Origin: JBBITI01 sp963735055
GTDB lineage: Bacteria; Chloroflexota; Dehalococcoidia; Dehalococcoidales; UBA2162
Assembly: GCA_963735055.1 (NCBI GenBank)
Contig: CAVTJN010000019.1
Span: forward strand, 310,001-374,000
Reading direction: 5' to 3'
Length of the DNA: 64,000 nucleotides
Under the pieces are notes generated by a model. That model had not been told where the DNA came from. It did not search any database and was given only the letters and a program-made list of their open reading frames with translations. Positions 43,100 to 52,424 of the stretch are shown here, piece after piece. Position 1 is the first letter of the stretch. Each line of letters opens with the position of its first letter. Made by a program: the position numbers and the translations under genes.

Positions 43100-44182
43100 C
43101 TACTCCTTCACCGAGTCTATTATTCCGCCGCCCACCACAACATCCCCATCGTAGAAGACGACCGTTTGCCCCGGGGCGATAGCCATTTGTGGCTCCTCGA
43201 ACTTTACATAAACGTTGTCCCGAGACAAAGGCATGACCGTCGCTCTCGCTTCCCGGTGGCGGTACCTGATTCTTGCACTGAGTTCGATCGGCCCCTCAAG
43301 ACCGTCGATGGCGATCCAATTCAGATTGGAGGCAATCAGTCCGCCGCTGGATGTCTCGCTGCGTTCGCCGACGATAACAGCGTTCCGAGCCGGGTCAAGG
43401 GCGGTCACATACAGCGGCTTCTCACTGGCAATGCCAAGGCCCCGTCGCTGACCGATAGTGTGGCGCCCAACACCGGAGTGCCTTCCCAATTCCTTTCCGT
43501 TACGGTCCAGGATCGGGCCGGAATTGGACGGCTCAAGGAGGCCTTCATAATCGCGGTCGACAAAATCCTGGCTCTCCTGCTTTTCGGCCACCGGCAGGCC
43601 GAACCCGATCGCAAGCCGGCGCACGTCGGCCTTACAGTAACCACCAAGAGGGAATAGAGAGCGAGCCACCTGTGCCCTGGAAAGAAGTGCCAGGAAATAC
43701 GACTGATCTTTGCCAAGGTCTTTAGCCTTCTTCAATAGATGCCGGCCGTCACTCTGGCGATACTCCACGTTGGCGTAGTGGCCAGTGGCGAAGTAATCAA
43801 ACCGGATACCGCTCTCAACGACTTTGTCGACCAGCGCCCCGAACTTTATCGCCGGGTTGCAGCGCGAGCATGGATTCGGCGTCCGCCCCGACCGGTACTC
43901 GCTTCGAAAGTAGTCGAGCACCTCCGACCGGTATTCGACGGAAAGATCAAGCACATGAAAAGGGATTCCGAGCTTGAGTGCAACCTGCCGCGCGTCATCT
44001 ATGTCCTCTTCCTCGCCTGGGCCGTAGCAGCCATGGCGCCCCTGCGCAGACGAGGCAGGCCCGTCCCACAGCTTCATGGTGACACCGGCAACGCGATAAC
44101 CGCCCTCCAAGAGAAGGGCGGCGGCGACCGATGAGTCAACGCCTCCGCTCATCCCGACAACAACGTCAAGCGCTCCGGACAT
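43100..44182 (-). CDS. mnmA: tRNA-specific 2-thiouridylase
   Basis: A 360-residue PP-loop enzyme installing 2-thiouridine at U34 of tRNA Lys, Glu and Gln. PP-loop GMSGGVDSSVAAALL, catalytic cysteine in TPNPCSRCNPAIKFG, tRNA-binding KDQSYFLALL, SQDFVDRDYE, and the C-terminal beta barrel with VGRHTIGQRRGLGIA. Sulfur comes from the cysteine desulfurase three genes upstream. Confidence 0.92.
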   Translation of the reverse strand: MSGALDVVVGMSGGVDSSVAAALLLEGGYRVAGVTMKLWDGPASSAQGRHGCYGPGEEEDIDDARQVALKLGIPFHVLDLSVEYRSEVLDYFRSEYRSGRTPNPCSRCNPAIKFGALVDKVVESGIRFDYFATGHYANVEYRQSDGRHLLKKAKDLGKDQSYFLALLSRAQVARSLFPLGGYCKADVRRLAIGFGLPVAEKQESQDFVDRDYEGLLEPSNSGPILDRNGKELGRHSGVGRHTIGQRRGLGIASEKPLYVTALDPARNAVIVGERSETSSGGLIASNLNWIAIDGLEGPIELSARIRYRHREARATVMPLSRDNVYVKFEEPQMAIAPGQTVVFYDGDVVVGGGIIDSVKE

Positions 44183-44211
44183 CGTATGTCCTCCAGTACA
44201 CGGAAGGTTGT

Positions 44212-44634
44212 CTATTCTTTCGGGGGTTCACCCCGCCTCAGCCCATGCAGCATTTCATGCTCTTTTCGCATGCACTTGTCCATGACCACCGCCAGTCCGG
44301 CTTCCCTGGCACGGGCGGCCGCAACGTCGTTAACGACTCCTTCCTGCATCCACACCACCCTGGCCCCGATCTTGATCGCCTGCTCGACAATGGGCGGGAC
44401 GTCGCTGGACCGGCGAAAGATATCCACGATCTCGACGTTCCCCGGCACCGAAGCCAGATCCGGGTAGCAGACCTCACCCAGGACCTCAGGGGCCATTGGA
44501 TTCACCGGGATTACGCGGTACCCATGTTCCTTCAGGTGTTCCGCCACGCGGTAGCTGTCTCGTTCTCTGTTTGGAGAGAGTCCGACGACGGCGACGATCC
44601 GGTAGGACGTCAGGATATCGGACTCAACGCTCAC
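44212..44634 (-). CDS. CoA-binding (YccU-like) protein
   Basis: A 140-residue single Rossmann domain of the CoA-binding type (YRIVAVVGLSPNRERDSYRVAEHLKEHGY, VIPVNPMAPEVLGEVCYPDL, VVWMQEGVVNDVAAARAREAGL, VMDKCMRKEH). The conserved C-terminal DKCM segment is typical of YccU/YneT. Its start overlaps the AIR synthase-like stop by four bases. The biochemical role of this family is unclear. Confidence 0.85.
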   Translation of the reverse strand: MSVESDILTSYRIVAVVGLSPNRERDSYRVAEHLKEHGYRVIPVNPMAPEVLGEVCYPDLASVPGNVEIVDIFRRSSDVPPIVEQAIKIGARVVWMQEGVVNDVAAARAREAGLAVVMDKCMRKEHEMLHGLRRGEPPKE

Positions 44635-45701
44635 TTGCCCTCCAAGGCCGATCGCCGTGCGAGGGCGTCGTAGAAAGCCTTCCAGAATGGATCGACAACC
44701 GGATGCACCAGCTTCGTTTCGCGCCCGCCCTCAACCAGGACCATTCCCCGTTCGGCCGAGGTCAGATCACCGACGATTGAGGCCTTGATGCCCTTCTTCG
44801 AAAGGGCATTCACCACACTATCAGCCTTGTGCGGACGGCAGGACATTATAAGCGTACCCTCACTGATCGAGGCGTAGGGATCGATGCCAAACAAGTGACA
44901 GACCTCGCGCACGCTTTCTTCAACCACAATACGGTCTTTTTCAACGCGGACGCCGAGACCCGATGCCTGCGCTATTTCGTACAAACCGCCCCAGACACCA
45001 CACTCGGTGGCATCGTGCAGGGCGCTGACGCCGTTGTCCCGCACTCCGACGCTAACCGCAGTGAGGGCATCCTCCACGACAGACATCTTGTAGAAGACGG
45101 TCGCCGCTTGTCGGCTCACCGCGGCCCCGAGTTCCCGCTCGATAAGCGAGGGGAACATCGCGGCGAAGATCCCGGTGGCTTCAATCGCCGGGCCTTTAGT
45201 GATGATTATCTTATCGCCCACCTTCGCCATTCTTGGAGTCACGTACTCTTCCAGTCCGCCAATACCGATTACCGTGGCTCCACCAACCATCGGATAGTGA
45301 CAGTTTTCATAGCGGGCGGTATGCCCGGTGATGACCGCAATACCAAGCTTCTCGCACTCACGGTGCATGGTGTCCCACATGGTCACCAGTTGCTGTTTGG
45401 TGATCTCCATGGGCAGGTTTAGATCTATCGAAAGGTACTTGGGCCTGAGACCGCTGGTGACCGAATCCGATGCAAGGATATGAATCGCAAACCAGGCGGC
45501 ACGCTCCCACCCGTATTCAGGCACAATGAACACGGGGTCGGTTGTAAAGGACACTGCCTGACCACCGATTTCCACGATGCCGACGTCCACCCCGTGCTGA
45601 GGTCCCACGAGGATGCTGCCATTCCGGGCACCAAGACGCGGATAGATCAGTTCGTTAAAAATCTCAAGAGAAATCTTGCCTATCTCTGGTATCTCAGCCA
45701 T
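44631..45701 (-). CDS. AIR synthase-related (HypE/PurM-fold) protein
   Basis: A 356-residue ATP-grasp-like PurM-fold protein (GPQHGVDVGIVEIGGQAVSF, ILASDSVTSGLRPKYLSIDL, IITKGPAIEATGIFAAMFP, LHDATECGVWGGLYEIAQAS). The fold is shared by HypE, SelD, ThiL and PurM, which phosphorylate carbonyl or selenium groups. Position directly after nifS in a sulfur operon argues against purine synthesis. It lacks the C-terminal cysteine of HypE. The substrate is unknown. Confidence 0.75.
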   Translation of the reverse strand: MAEIPEIGKISLEIFNELIYPRLGARNGSILVGPQHGVDVGIVEIGGQAVSFTTDPVFIVPEYGWERAAWFAIHILASDSVTSGLRPKYLSIDLNLPMEITKQQLVTMWDTMHRECEKLGIAVITGHTARYENCHYPMVGGATVIGIGGLEEYVTPRMAKVGDKIIITKGPAIEATGIFAAMFPSLIERELGAAVSRQAATVFYKMSVVEDALTAVSVGVRDNGVSALHDATECGVWGGLYEIAQASGLGVRVEKDRIVVEESVREVCHLFGIDPYASISEGTLIMSCRPHKADSVVNALSKKGIKASIVGDLTSAERGMVLVEGGRETKLVHPVVDPFWKAFYDALARRSALEGK

Positions 45702-46871
45702 CTACCCCACCTTACCTTTCAGCAACGGAGACATGGCCCTCAGCTTGCCGACCACATTGGTCAGAGAACTGATCACCCGATCGATCTCATCTGGCTGGGT
45801 CCATTTGCCCAGGGTGAAACGTAGCGAACCGTGCCCCAATTGGGGAGGGACTCCCAGGGCCATCAGCACGTGAGACGGCTCCGCGCTCGAGGAACTACAT
45901 GCTGACCCGGTCGAAACGCAGATCCCTTCCAGATCCAGGTTCAGGCACAGGGATTCCCCCTCGACAAAGTCAACGCTGACATTGACGTTGTTGGGCAACC
46001 GGCGCGTGGGATGGCCGTTCAGGATGACCCGGTCCATGCCCTCGGTCAGCCCGTTGATGAGCCTGTCTCTCAAGACCGTCAACCGCGCGCCCTCGGCGTC
46101 CATCTCGTCCCGGGCAATATCGGCCGCCTTCCCAAATCCGACGATCCCGGCCACGTTCTCGGTACTTGCCCGACGGCCGTGCTCCTGGGCTCCGCCGTGC
46201 ATCAAGGAAGTCAAACGGACCCCTTTTCTAACGTAAAGGGCCCCGACGCCCTTCGGTCCATAGAGCTTGTGGGCTGACGTCGAAAGCATGTCAATTCCCA
46301 TACTGTTGACGTCGACCGGAAGATGACCGATGGTCTGAACAGCGTCCGTGTGGAAGAGCACCCCGGCTTCCCTGGTGATACGGCCGATTTCGGCAATCGG
46401 CTGCACCGTGCCGACTTCGTTGTTGGCATGCATTACGGACACCAGGAGAGTGCCGGGCCTGATCGCCTTTTTCACATCTTGAGGATCGACCAGCCCCTGT
46501 TTGTCCACCTTCAGGTAAGTAACCTCGAAGCCTCGTTCCTCAAGAAACTTGGCTGTCTCCAAGATCGCATGATGCTCAATGGCAGTAGTAATGAAGTGGT
46601 TACCCTTCGCCTCCCGTGAAAAAGCGAGTCCCTTGAAGGCGTAATTGTCGGCTTCGGTGCCGCTTCCGGTGAAGATGATCTCCTCAGGCTGCGCCCCAAT
46701 GAGAGCTGCGACCTGGGTTCTGGCCACCTCAATGCCCTCTTTGGCTTCCTGGCCGATGGAGTAGATGCTAGAAGGATTGCCGTAATACTCGGTGAAATAC
46801 GGCAACATTTCTTTGACTACGTCAGGGTGCACAGGCGTGGTGGCGGCGTAGTCGAGATAGATTCTCTTCAT
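45702..46871 (-). CDS. Cysteine desulfurase (NifS/IscS family)
   Basis: A 389-residue PLP enzyme releasing sulfur from cysteine. DYAATTPVHPDVVKEMLPYF, EIIFTGSGTEADNYA, the PLP-lysine in LSTSAHKLYGPKGVGAL, RASTENVAGIVGFG and the active-loop cysteine in VSTGSACSSSSAEPSHVL identify it. It heads a seven-gene operon with zero-base spacing to the next gene. It can supply MnmA, FdhD, Fe-S proteins such as NadA and, as selenocysteine lyase activity, possibly SelD. Confidence 0.93.
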   Translation of the reverse strand: MKRIYLDYAATTPVHPDVVKEMLPYFTEYYGNPSSIYSIGQEAKEGIEVARTQVAALIGAQPEEIIFTGSGTEADNYAFKGLAFSREAKGNHFITTAIEHHAILETAKFLEERGFEVTYLKVDKQGLVDPQDVKKAIRPGTLLVSVMHANNEVGTVQPIAEIGRITREAGVLFHTDAVQTIGHLPVDVNSMGIDMLSTSAHKLYGPKGVGALYVRKGVRLTSLMHGGAQEHGRRASTENVAGIVGFGKAADIARDEMDAEGARLTVLRDRLINGLTEGMDRVILNGHPTRRLPNNVNVSVDFVEGESLCLNLDLEGICVSTGSACSSSSAEPSHVLMALGVPPQLGHGSLRFTLGKWTQPDEIDRVISSLTNVVGKLRAMSPLLKGKVG

Positions 46872-46920
46872 TGGTCGCAGTCCCTCCGTAACATCATCCG
46901 AACGTCGCTCTCATATCGGC

Positions 46921-46949
46921 ATTATAGCATTCAGATTTGAGCGTCTCAA
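46921..46949 (-). promoter_or_regulatory. Promoter of the nifS operon
   Basis: Minus-strand TTGAGA (46949-46944) and a consensus TATAAT (46926-46921), spacer 17 bp, 50 bases before the nifS start codon. The rest of the gap to 47112 shows nothing. Confidence 0.7.
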
Positions 46950-47112
46950 ACAGACTCCAAAGGTTATTCCCACACCTGCCCGGAACTGAAACTGTACCGT
47001 GATCGCGTATCGAGGCGGGCTCTCCGTGACCGGCCGCGATCGCGACCTCAAGCCAACACGCCATGCCGGTGAGAACGCGTTGCTCTCGCTGCAGGCCGCT
47101 GCGTCCGGCACA

Positions 47113-48258
47113 CTATCCGAATGCGCCTAAAGCCTGCGCAAGATCCGCTATCAGGTCATCGATATCTTCAAGTCCGACGGAAAGCCGGATAAGGCTATTC
47201 TTGATGCCGATCTTCGCCCGGAACTCCGGGGGCATTGAAGCGTGACTCATCGAGGCCGGGTGTTCGGCAAGGGAGGCCGACCCTCCGAGCGACTCGGCCA
47301 ATGAACAGAGTCTCATCGCCCTCAGGAAACGATTGGCGGTGCGAATACCTCCCTTGGTTTCAAACGAGACCATGCCCCCGAAACCAGCCATCTGGCGGCG
47401 CGCCGTTTCGTGGCCCGGGTGGGACGGGAGGCCCGGATAATACACCCGGGAAACGCCCGGGCAGTGGCAAAGATAATCGGCGACCGCGGCGGCATTCGCC
47501 TGGTGCTGCCTCATCCTGACTGCCAGGGTCTGGATACCGCGCAGGACAAGCCAGCAATCGAACGGGGCCGCGCAGGTGCCCAATCCGTTCAACAGGAACT
47601 GCACCCTTTGGGTCAGTTCGTCACTCGTCGTGACCACGGCGCCGCCCACGACATCACTGTGCCCGTTCAGGTACTTCGTCGTGGAATGCACCACCAGGTC
47701 AATTCCGAACGCAACCGGCTTCAGTAGATACGGCGTGGCGAAGGTATTGTCCATGACCGTCAGTATGCGATGCTTTCGGGCCACGTCAACGACCATCTCA
47801 AGATCAGTGATGTTCAGGAGAGGATTGGACGGAGATTCGACCCAGAGCATCCTGGTGTTGGGACGAATAGCCGCCTCGAGCTTCCGCCTGTCGTTAAGTC
47901 TGACAAAAGTGAAGTCAATGCCGAACTCGCCCATGATATCGTGAAACAGCCGGTACGTGCCTCCATAGACGTCGTCCCCGGAAATGACGTGGTCGCCGGC
48001 CCTGAGAAGGTGGATCACCGTACTTTCGGCCGCCATACCCGTGGCAAAGGCAAAACCGGCCCTACCACCTTCAAGCCCGGCTATTGTCTCTTCAAGGGCT
48101 CGCCGCGTCGGGTTCGCGCTCCGCGAATAGTCGAATCCCCTGGTCTTCCCCAGATCGTCAAAAGCAAAGGTGGACGTCTGATATATAGGCACGGACATCG
48201 CGCCGTAGGCCCTGTCCGGCCGTTCGCCGGCGTGGATCGCGATGGTTTCGAATTTCAT
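47113..48258 (-). CDS. Cystathionine gamma-synthase/lyase-type PLP enzyme
   Basis: A 381-residue Cys/Met-metabolism PLP enzyme. AIHAGERPDRAYGAMSVPIYQTST, FATGMAAESTVIHLL, DNTFATPYLLKPVAFGIDL and the PLP lysine in VVHSTTKYLNGHSDVVGG are family marks. LAESLGGSASLAEHPASMSHA near the end is shared by gamma-synthases and lyases. It follows cysK in the iscR operon, so cystathionine synthesis, lysis or reverse transsulfuration are all possible. Confidence 0.85.
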   Translation of the reverse strand: MKFETIAIHAGERPDRAYGAMSVPIYQTSTFAFDDLGKTRGFDYSRSANPTRRALEETIAGLEGGRAGFAFATGMAAESTVIHLLRAGDHVISGDDVYGGTYRLFHDIMGEFGIDFTFVRLNDRRKLEAAIRPNTRMLWVESPSNPLLNITDLEMVVDVARKHRILTVMDNTFATPYLLKPVAFGIDLVVHSTTKYLNGHSDVVGGAVVTTSDELTQRVQFLLNGLGTCAAPFDCWLVLRGIQTLAVRMRQHQANAAAVADYLCHCPGVSRVYYPGLPSHPGHETARRQMAGFGGMVSFETKGGIRTANRFLRAMRLCSLAESLGGSASLAEHPASMSHASMPPEFRAKIGIKNSLIRLSVGLEDIDDLIADLAQALGAFG

Positions 48259-48306
48259 GGGCGACGCCTCACGCCACGCGCTAGAACCAACTGACCAGCC
48301 CGGCCG

Positions 48307-49317
48307 CTAGATCGCCGGGGCGGTGGGGGGAACAGGCTCCTGAAACAGCCAGGTAGACAAATAGCGCTCCCCGGTATCGGGCAGAATGACGACAATAAGC
48401 TTGCCCTCGCTCGATTGCCTCTTGGCCACTTCAATAGCCGCCCACGTCGCCGCCCCCGATGAGATCCCGGCGAGTATTCCTTCTTCTTTAGCCAATCTCC
48501 TGGCCGTTGCCCCAGCATCCTCGTTGGAGACCTGAATGATCTCATCGACAAGGTCCCTGCGCAGAACGTCAGGTACAAAACCCGCCCCGATACCCTGGAT
48601 CTTGTGAGGTCCGGCCTTTCCCCCGGACAGGACCGGCGAATTGACCGGCTCGACAGCGATCGCCTTGAACTCCGGCTTTCGCTTCTTTATCACGTCAGCA
48701 ACCCCGGTGATGGTGCCACCGGTCCCCACCCCCGATACGAGGATATCAACTCTGCCGCCGGTGTCACGCCAAATCTCCTCGGCCGTGGTAACACGGTGTA
48801 TTTCGGGATTAGACAGGTTCTTGAACTGCTGCGGCATGAAATAGCCCTTTTCGGCGACGAGCTGTTCGGCCCGCCTCACGGCGCCAGGCATACCTTCAGC
48901 GCCGGGGGTCAGAATCAGTTCGGCTCCAAGAACCGAAAGCAACTGCCGTCTTTCCATCGACATGGTTTCGGGCATGGTCAAGACCAATTTATAGCCCCGG
49001 GTAGCGCAGACGAAAGCAAGCGCAATGCCGGTGTTCCCGCTCGTCGGTTCAACAATTGTCGTCCCCTTCTTCAGAAGTCCCGACTCTTCAGCAGTCAGTA
49101 TCATGGCCACGCCAATCCGGTCCTTGACACTACTCAGAGGGTTGAAGGACTCCAGCTTGGCTATCACTTCGCCTTTGGCGCCCCCGGTCACCCGGTTCAG
49201 CCTGACCAGCGGCGTATTACCAATGAGCTCGGTGGAATCTTTAGCAATCCCCCGCGTTATCTTGGGCAGTTCCAGTGACTTGAATCGAATCTTCTCAACA
49301 GTTGGCAAGTCTTTCAT
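48307..49317 (-). CDS. cysK: Cysteine synthase A
   Basis: A 336-residue O-acetylserine sulfhydrylase. LIGNTPLVRLNRVTGG, the PLP lysine in SFNPLSSVKDRIGVAMI, EPTSGNTGIALAFVCATRGY, SGVGTGGTITGVADVIKKRK and GISSGAATWAAIEVAKR are family signatures. Second gene of the iscR-cysK-metB set, so cysteine supply is controlled by an Fe-S-type Rrf2 regulator. Confidence 0.92.
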   Translation of the reverse strand: MKDLPTVEKIRFKSLELPKITRGIAKDSTELIGNTPLVRLNRVTGGAKGEVIAKLESFNPLSSVKDRIGVAMILTAEESGLLKKGTTIVEPTSGNTGIALAFVCATRGYKLVLTMPETMSMERRQLLSVLGAELILTPGAEGMPGAVRRAEQLVAEKGYFMPQQFKNLSNPEIHRVTTAEEIWRDTGGRVDILVSGVGTGGTITGVADVIKKRKPEFKAIAVEPVNSPVLSGGKAGPHKIQGIGAGFVPDVLRRDLVDEIIQVSNEDAGATARRLAKEEGILAGISSGAATWAAIEVAKRQSSEGKLIVVILPDTGERYLSTWLFQEPVPPTAPAI

Positions 49318-49354
49318 AGCACCCTCCTCCTATAACCCAATCTGATACCAGGTC

Positions 49355-49804
49355 CTAAATGTAGTACATGCTCGCCGTGGGGACTTCCTCGAGCTTCCTC
49401 TTTTGCCGCTCGACCAATTCTTTCAGCGTCGTGCCCCCCAACACTCCAGTCATCACGCGCTTAAGCTCCGTCCAGACTTCTCGCGTCACGCAAGCCTCGT
49501 AACGCCGGCAGTACTTTGGATCGTCAACGCACTCGACAGGAGCCAGGGAGCCTTCGAGCAACTGAATGACTTCGGTCAGTTTAATGTCTTCCAATTCCTT
49601 GGCGATCCACACGCCGCCCTTCGCACCACGAGTGCTCCGGACGATGCCGGCCGAGATAAGCGGCGTAATAAGATGCTCAAGGTACATCGTCGAGATCTCC
49701 TGCCGCCGCGCCACGTCTCTTAGCAACACCGGTTTGCCGTTTGAGTTGATCGCAATGTCGATCAGTGCTCGCGTTCCGTACCGTGATCTGGTTGATAACT
49801 TCAT
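49355..49804 (-). CDS. Rrf2-family (IscR/CymR-like) regulator
   Basis: A 149-residue winged-helix regulator. MKLSTRSRYGTRALIDIAI, RREISTMYLEHLITPLISAG-type HTH (RQEISTMYLEHL), GAKGGVWIAKELEDI, and a cysteine trio (VECVDDPKYC, YEACVTREVW) that could hold an Fe-S cluster as in IscR. It is the first gene ahead of cysK and the cystathionine enzyme gene and probably senses cysteine or Fe-S status. A promoter lies at 49848-49877. Confidence 0.9.
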   Translation of the reverse strand: MKLSTRSRYGTRALIDIAINSNGKPVLLRDVARRQEISTMYLEHLITPLISAGIVRSTRGAKGGVWIAKELEDIKLTEVIQLLEGSLAPVECVDDPKYCRRYEACVTREVWTELKRVMTGVLGGTTLKELVERQKRKLEEVPTASMYYI

Positions 49805-49847
49805 TCTTCAGGCCGCCTATTCATTACTAACCTAATCGTCAATGCAA

Positions 49848-49877
49848 AGAATACCACAGTAGAAAAGCGCCTGTCAA
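49848..49877 (-). promoter_or_regulatory. Promoter of the Rrf2-cysK operon
   Basis: Minus-strand TTGACA (49877-49872) and TATTCT (49853-49848), spacer 18 bp. Downstream bases 49842-49822 contain an imperfect dyad (TTGAC...GTAA) that could be the regulator's own site. Confidence 0.5.
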
Positions 49878-49958
49878 CGGTAGCGGCATGATCTAAGTCG
49901 CGAGGGCGATGAGTGCAGCAATAATGACATCGGCCAGGCGATTCGGTATGGGCGCTGA

Positions 49959-51008
49959 CTAGCTTACGATTATCTTGCCGCGCGGCTCGGCAACAACATC
50001 GCCAATGACCGCCGCCTGACCTATCCCCGCCCTCTTCATCTCAGTGAGCAACCTGTCCGCGCTCGCCGCGCCGACACTGATCAACAGGCCGCCCGAGGTC
50101 TGCGGATCGGAAAGTATCCGCTGCAGGTGTTCCGAGACCGGAGAGGCGAACCTGACGCAACTGGAGTAGTACTCCCGATTCCGCTCCAATCCGCCCGGAA
50201 GAAAGCCGGCTTCGCTGAAGGCCACGGCCTCCGGAAAGAACGGCAAAGCGCCGGCTCTTATGACAAATCCCACACCGCTGTTCTGCGCCATCTGAAGAGC
50301 GTGCCCCAGAAAGCCAAAACCGGTTATGTCGGTGCAAGAATGAGTATCCGCTGCCGTCATCAGCGCCGATGCCTTCTCATTCAAGGTCGCCATGCTTTCA
50401 GTGATGCGGTCAACGACCGGCTTAGAAGCTGCGCCGTTCTTCAAGGCCGTACTGATAATACCGGTACCCAGGGCCTTGGTGAGTATGAGTCGGTCACCGA
50501 CCAATGCGCCGCCGTTAGTAATCAGACGCTTGGGATCGACTACTCCGGTGACTGACAAACCGTACTTGAGTTCGGGATCATCTACGCTGTGCCCGCCCAC
50601 TAGTGCCACCCTCGCCTGCTTCATCTTATCCAGGCCACCCCGAAGAATATCCCTGAGCACCGACGGGTCGAGAATGTCCTTGGGGAAACAGACCAGATTC
50701 ATCGCGGTGACCGGCCGAGCGCCCATGGTGTAGATATCGCTCAGCGAGTTCGCGACCGCGATCTGCCCGAAACTATACGGATCGTCAACGACCGGCGTAA
50801 AGAAATCGACCGTCTGGACTATGGCGAGGTCATCGGTCAGCCGGTAGACGCCGGCGTTATCCCGACTCTCAACGCCTCGCAACACGTTCGGATCTGACTC
50901 AAACCGCAAACCCGACAGGGCTTTGTCCAGGTCCTCCGGACCCAGTTTGGCTGCTCAGCCCGACGAGCGCACGCTCTCCGTCAACCGAGGCTGTTTTCCC
51001 GACGGCAT
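49959..51008 (-). CDS. selD: Selenide, water dikinase, selenocysteine-containing
   Basis: SelD makes selenophosphate from selenide and ATP. ATG 51008 has GGAGGT five bases upstream. Codon 18 is UGA (50957-50955) in VRSSG-UGA-AAKLGPEDLDKA, exactly the catalytic Cys/Sec position (SxGC/UxxK). The frame then continues uninterrupted to 49959 for 349 residues, with SDIYTMGARPVTAMNL, GGHSVDDPELKYGLSVTGVV, TDITGFGFLGHALQMA and SDPQTSGGLLISV. A stem-loop follows the UGA. Gene callers would start at an internal TTG and lose the active site. Confidence 0.92.
50930..50942 (-). promoter_or_regulatory. Candidate SECIS hairpin in selD
   Basis: On the minus strand GGTCC (50942-50938), loop GGA, GGACC (50934-50930). 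The loop opens 17 bases after the UGA with G at its first position, consistent with bacterial SECIS layout. Confidence 0.6.
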
Positions 51009-51130
51009 GTATGACCTCCGGATGGTTGCATGATTTACGCCATTCTATCACCCTGGTTTTCCCAAAAGCAAAGGAGTTCCTGGAACAACACATAGCTCAG
51101 ACACTCACCACCAAGCCCAGGAAACTGCGT

Positions 51131-51159
51131 TTGACAGCCCCCCCTCCCCATTGTAGACT
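51131..51159 (+). promoter_or_regulatory. Promoter of glyA
   Basis: TTGACA (51131-51136) and TAGACT (51154-51159), spacer 17 bp, ending 19 bases before the ATG. Confidence 0.65.
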
Positions 51160-51178
51160 TCAAAAAGAGGAGAAAAGA

Positions 51179-52423
51179 ATGGGCTCTTTGAGGCAAGTTG
51201 ACCCCGAGATCAGCCATGCCATCGAACTTGAGAAACAGCGGCTCCAGGAGAGGATAAACCTGATCGCGTCGGAGAACTACCCGAGCCGGGCGGTGATGGA
51301 AGCCCAGGGTTCGTTCTTGACTTCGAAATATGCCGAGGGTTACCCCCGCCACCGCCACTACCCCGGCTGCGAAAACGTGGATATGGTTGAAGATCTGGCC
51401 ATCGAACGCGCCAAGTCCTTGTACCGGGCAGAACATGCCAATGTCCAACCCCACGCTGGAGCTCAGGCCAACATGGCCGCCTACTACGCAACTCTGGAGC
51501 ACGGCGACACCATTATGGGAATGTCGCTGGCCCACGGCGGTCATCTAACTCACGGAGCGGACGTCAATTTTTCGGGCAAGCTCTACAACGTCGTAAGCTA
51601 CGGGGTTGACCGCGATACGGAAAGAATCGACTACCGCGAATTGGAGCGGCTCGCAGTCAAACACCGCCCCAAACTAATAGTGGCCGGCTTCAGCGCATAT
51701 CCAAGGATCATTGATTTCGAACGTTTCAGACAGATCGCGGACAGTGTCGGCGCCATCCTGATGGCCGATATTGCCCATATTGCCGGTATGGTCGCCGTGG
51801 GCCTCCATCCGACGCCGGTGCCCTACTGCGAAATCGTCACTTCGACGACTCACAAGACGCTGCGCGGTCCGCGGGGCGGCTTCATCCTGTGCCGCCGAGC
51901 ATTGGCTCCGGCAGTTGACCGGGCGGTCTTCCCCCAGATGCAGGGCGGCCCGTTGATGCACACCATCGCGGCCAAGGCGGTAGCTTTCCGCGAGGCGATG
52001 CTCCCCGAGTTCGTGGAATACCAGCGAGCGATACTCGACAACGCTCAAGTCCTGGCATCTGAGCTCAAGAGACTCGGGATGCGACTGGTCGCCGGCGGTA
52101 CCGATACGCACCTGGTCCTCGTTGATCTTACCCGCAATGGCTTCAGCGGCAAGAAGGCTGAGGAAGCTTTGGGCAAGGCGGGTATTGTAGCAAACCACAA
52201 CCTGATCCCGTTTGACCCGCGCCACCAGGCCGCAACGAGCGGGATCCGCCTCGGGACTCCGGCAGTCACTACCAGGGGATTCGGACCTGCCGAGATCAAG
52301 TTCATCGCCGCGAGCGTAGTTGACGTCCTCAACCACATTGATGATGCCAGGGTACAATCTCAGATCGCCGACAAGGTGAAGGAACTGTGCTTGCGGTTCC
52401 CGATACCGGCGCTGGTAGACTAG
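51179..52423 (+). CDS. glyA: Serine hydroxymethyltransferase
   Basis: A 414-residue PLP enzyme interconverting serine plus THF with glycine plus methylene-THF. INLIASENYPSRAVMEAQGS, GYPRHRHYPGCENVD, NVQPHAGAQANMAAYY, ADIAHIAGMVAVGLHPTP and the PLP lysine in TSTTHKTLRGPRGGFIL are all present. ATG 51179 follows GAGGAG. It is divergent from selD and links the serine pool to the folate C1 pathway. Confidence 0.95.
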   Translation: MGSLRQVDPEISHAIELEKQRLQERINLIASENYPSRAVMEAQGSFLTSKYAEGYPRHRHYPGCENVDMVEDLAIERAKSLYRAEHANVQPHAGAQANMAAYYATLEHGDTIMGMSLAHGGHLTHGADVNFSGKLYNVVSYGVDRDTERIDYRELERLAVKHRPKLIVAGFSAYPRIIDFERFRQIADSVGAILMADIAHIAGMVAVGLHPTPVPYCEIVTSTTHKTLRGPRGGFILCRRALAPAVDRAVFPQMQGGPLMHTIAAKAVAFREAMLPEFVEYQRAILDNAQVLASELKRLGMRLVAGGTDTHLVLVDLTRNGFSGKKAEEALGKAGIVANHNLIPFDPRHQAATSGIRLGTPAVTTRGFGPAEIKFIAASVVDVLNHIDDARVQSQIADKVKELCLRFPIPALVD

Positions 52424-52424
52424 A

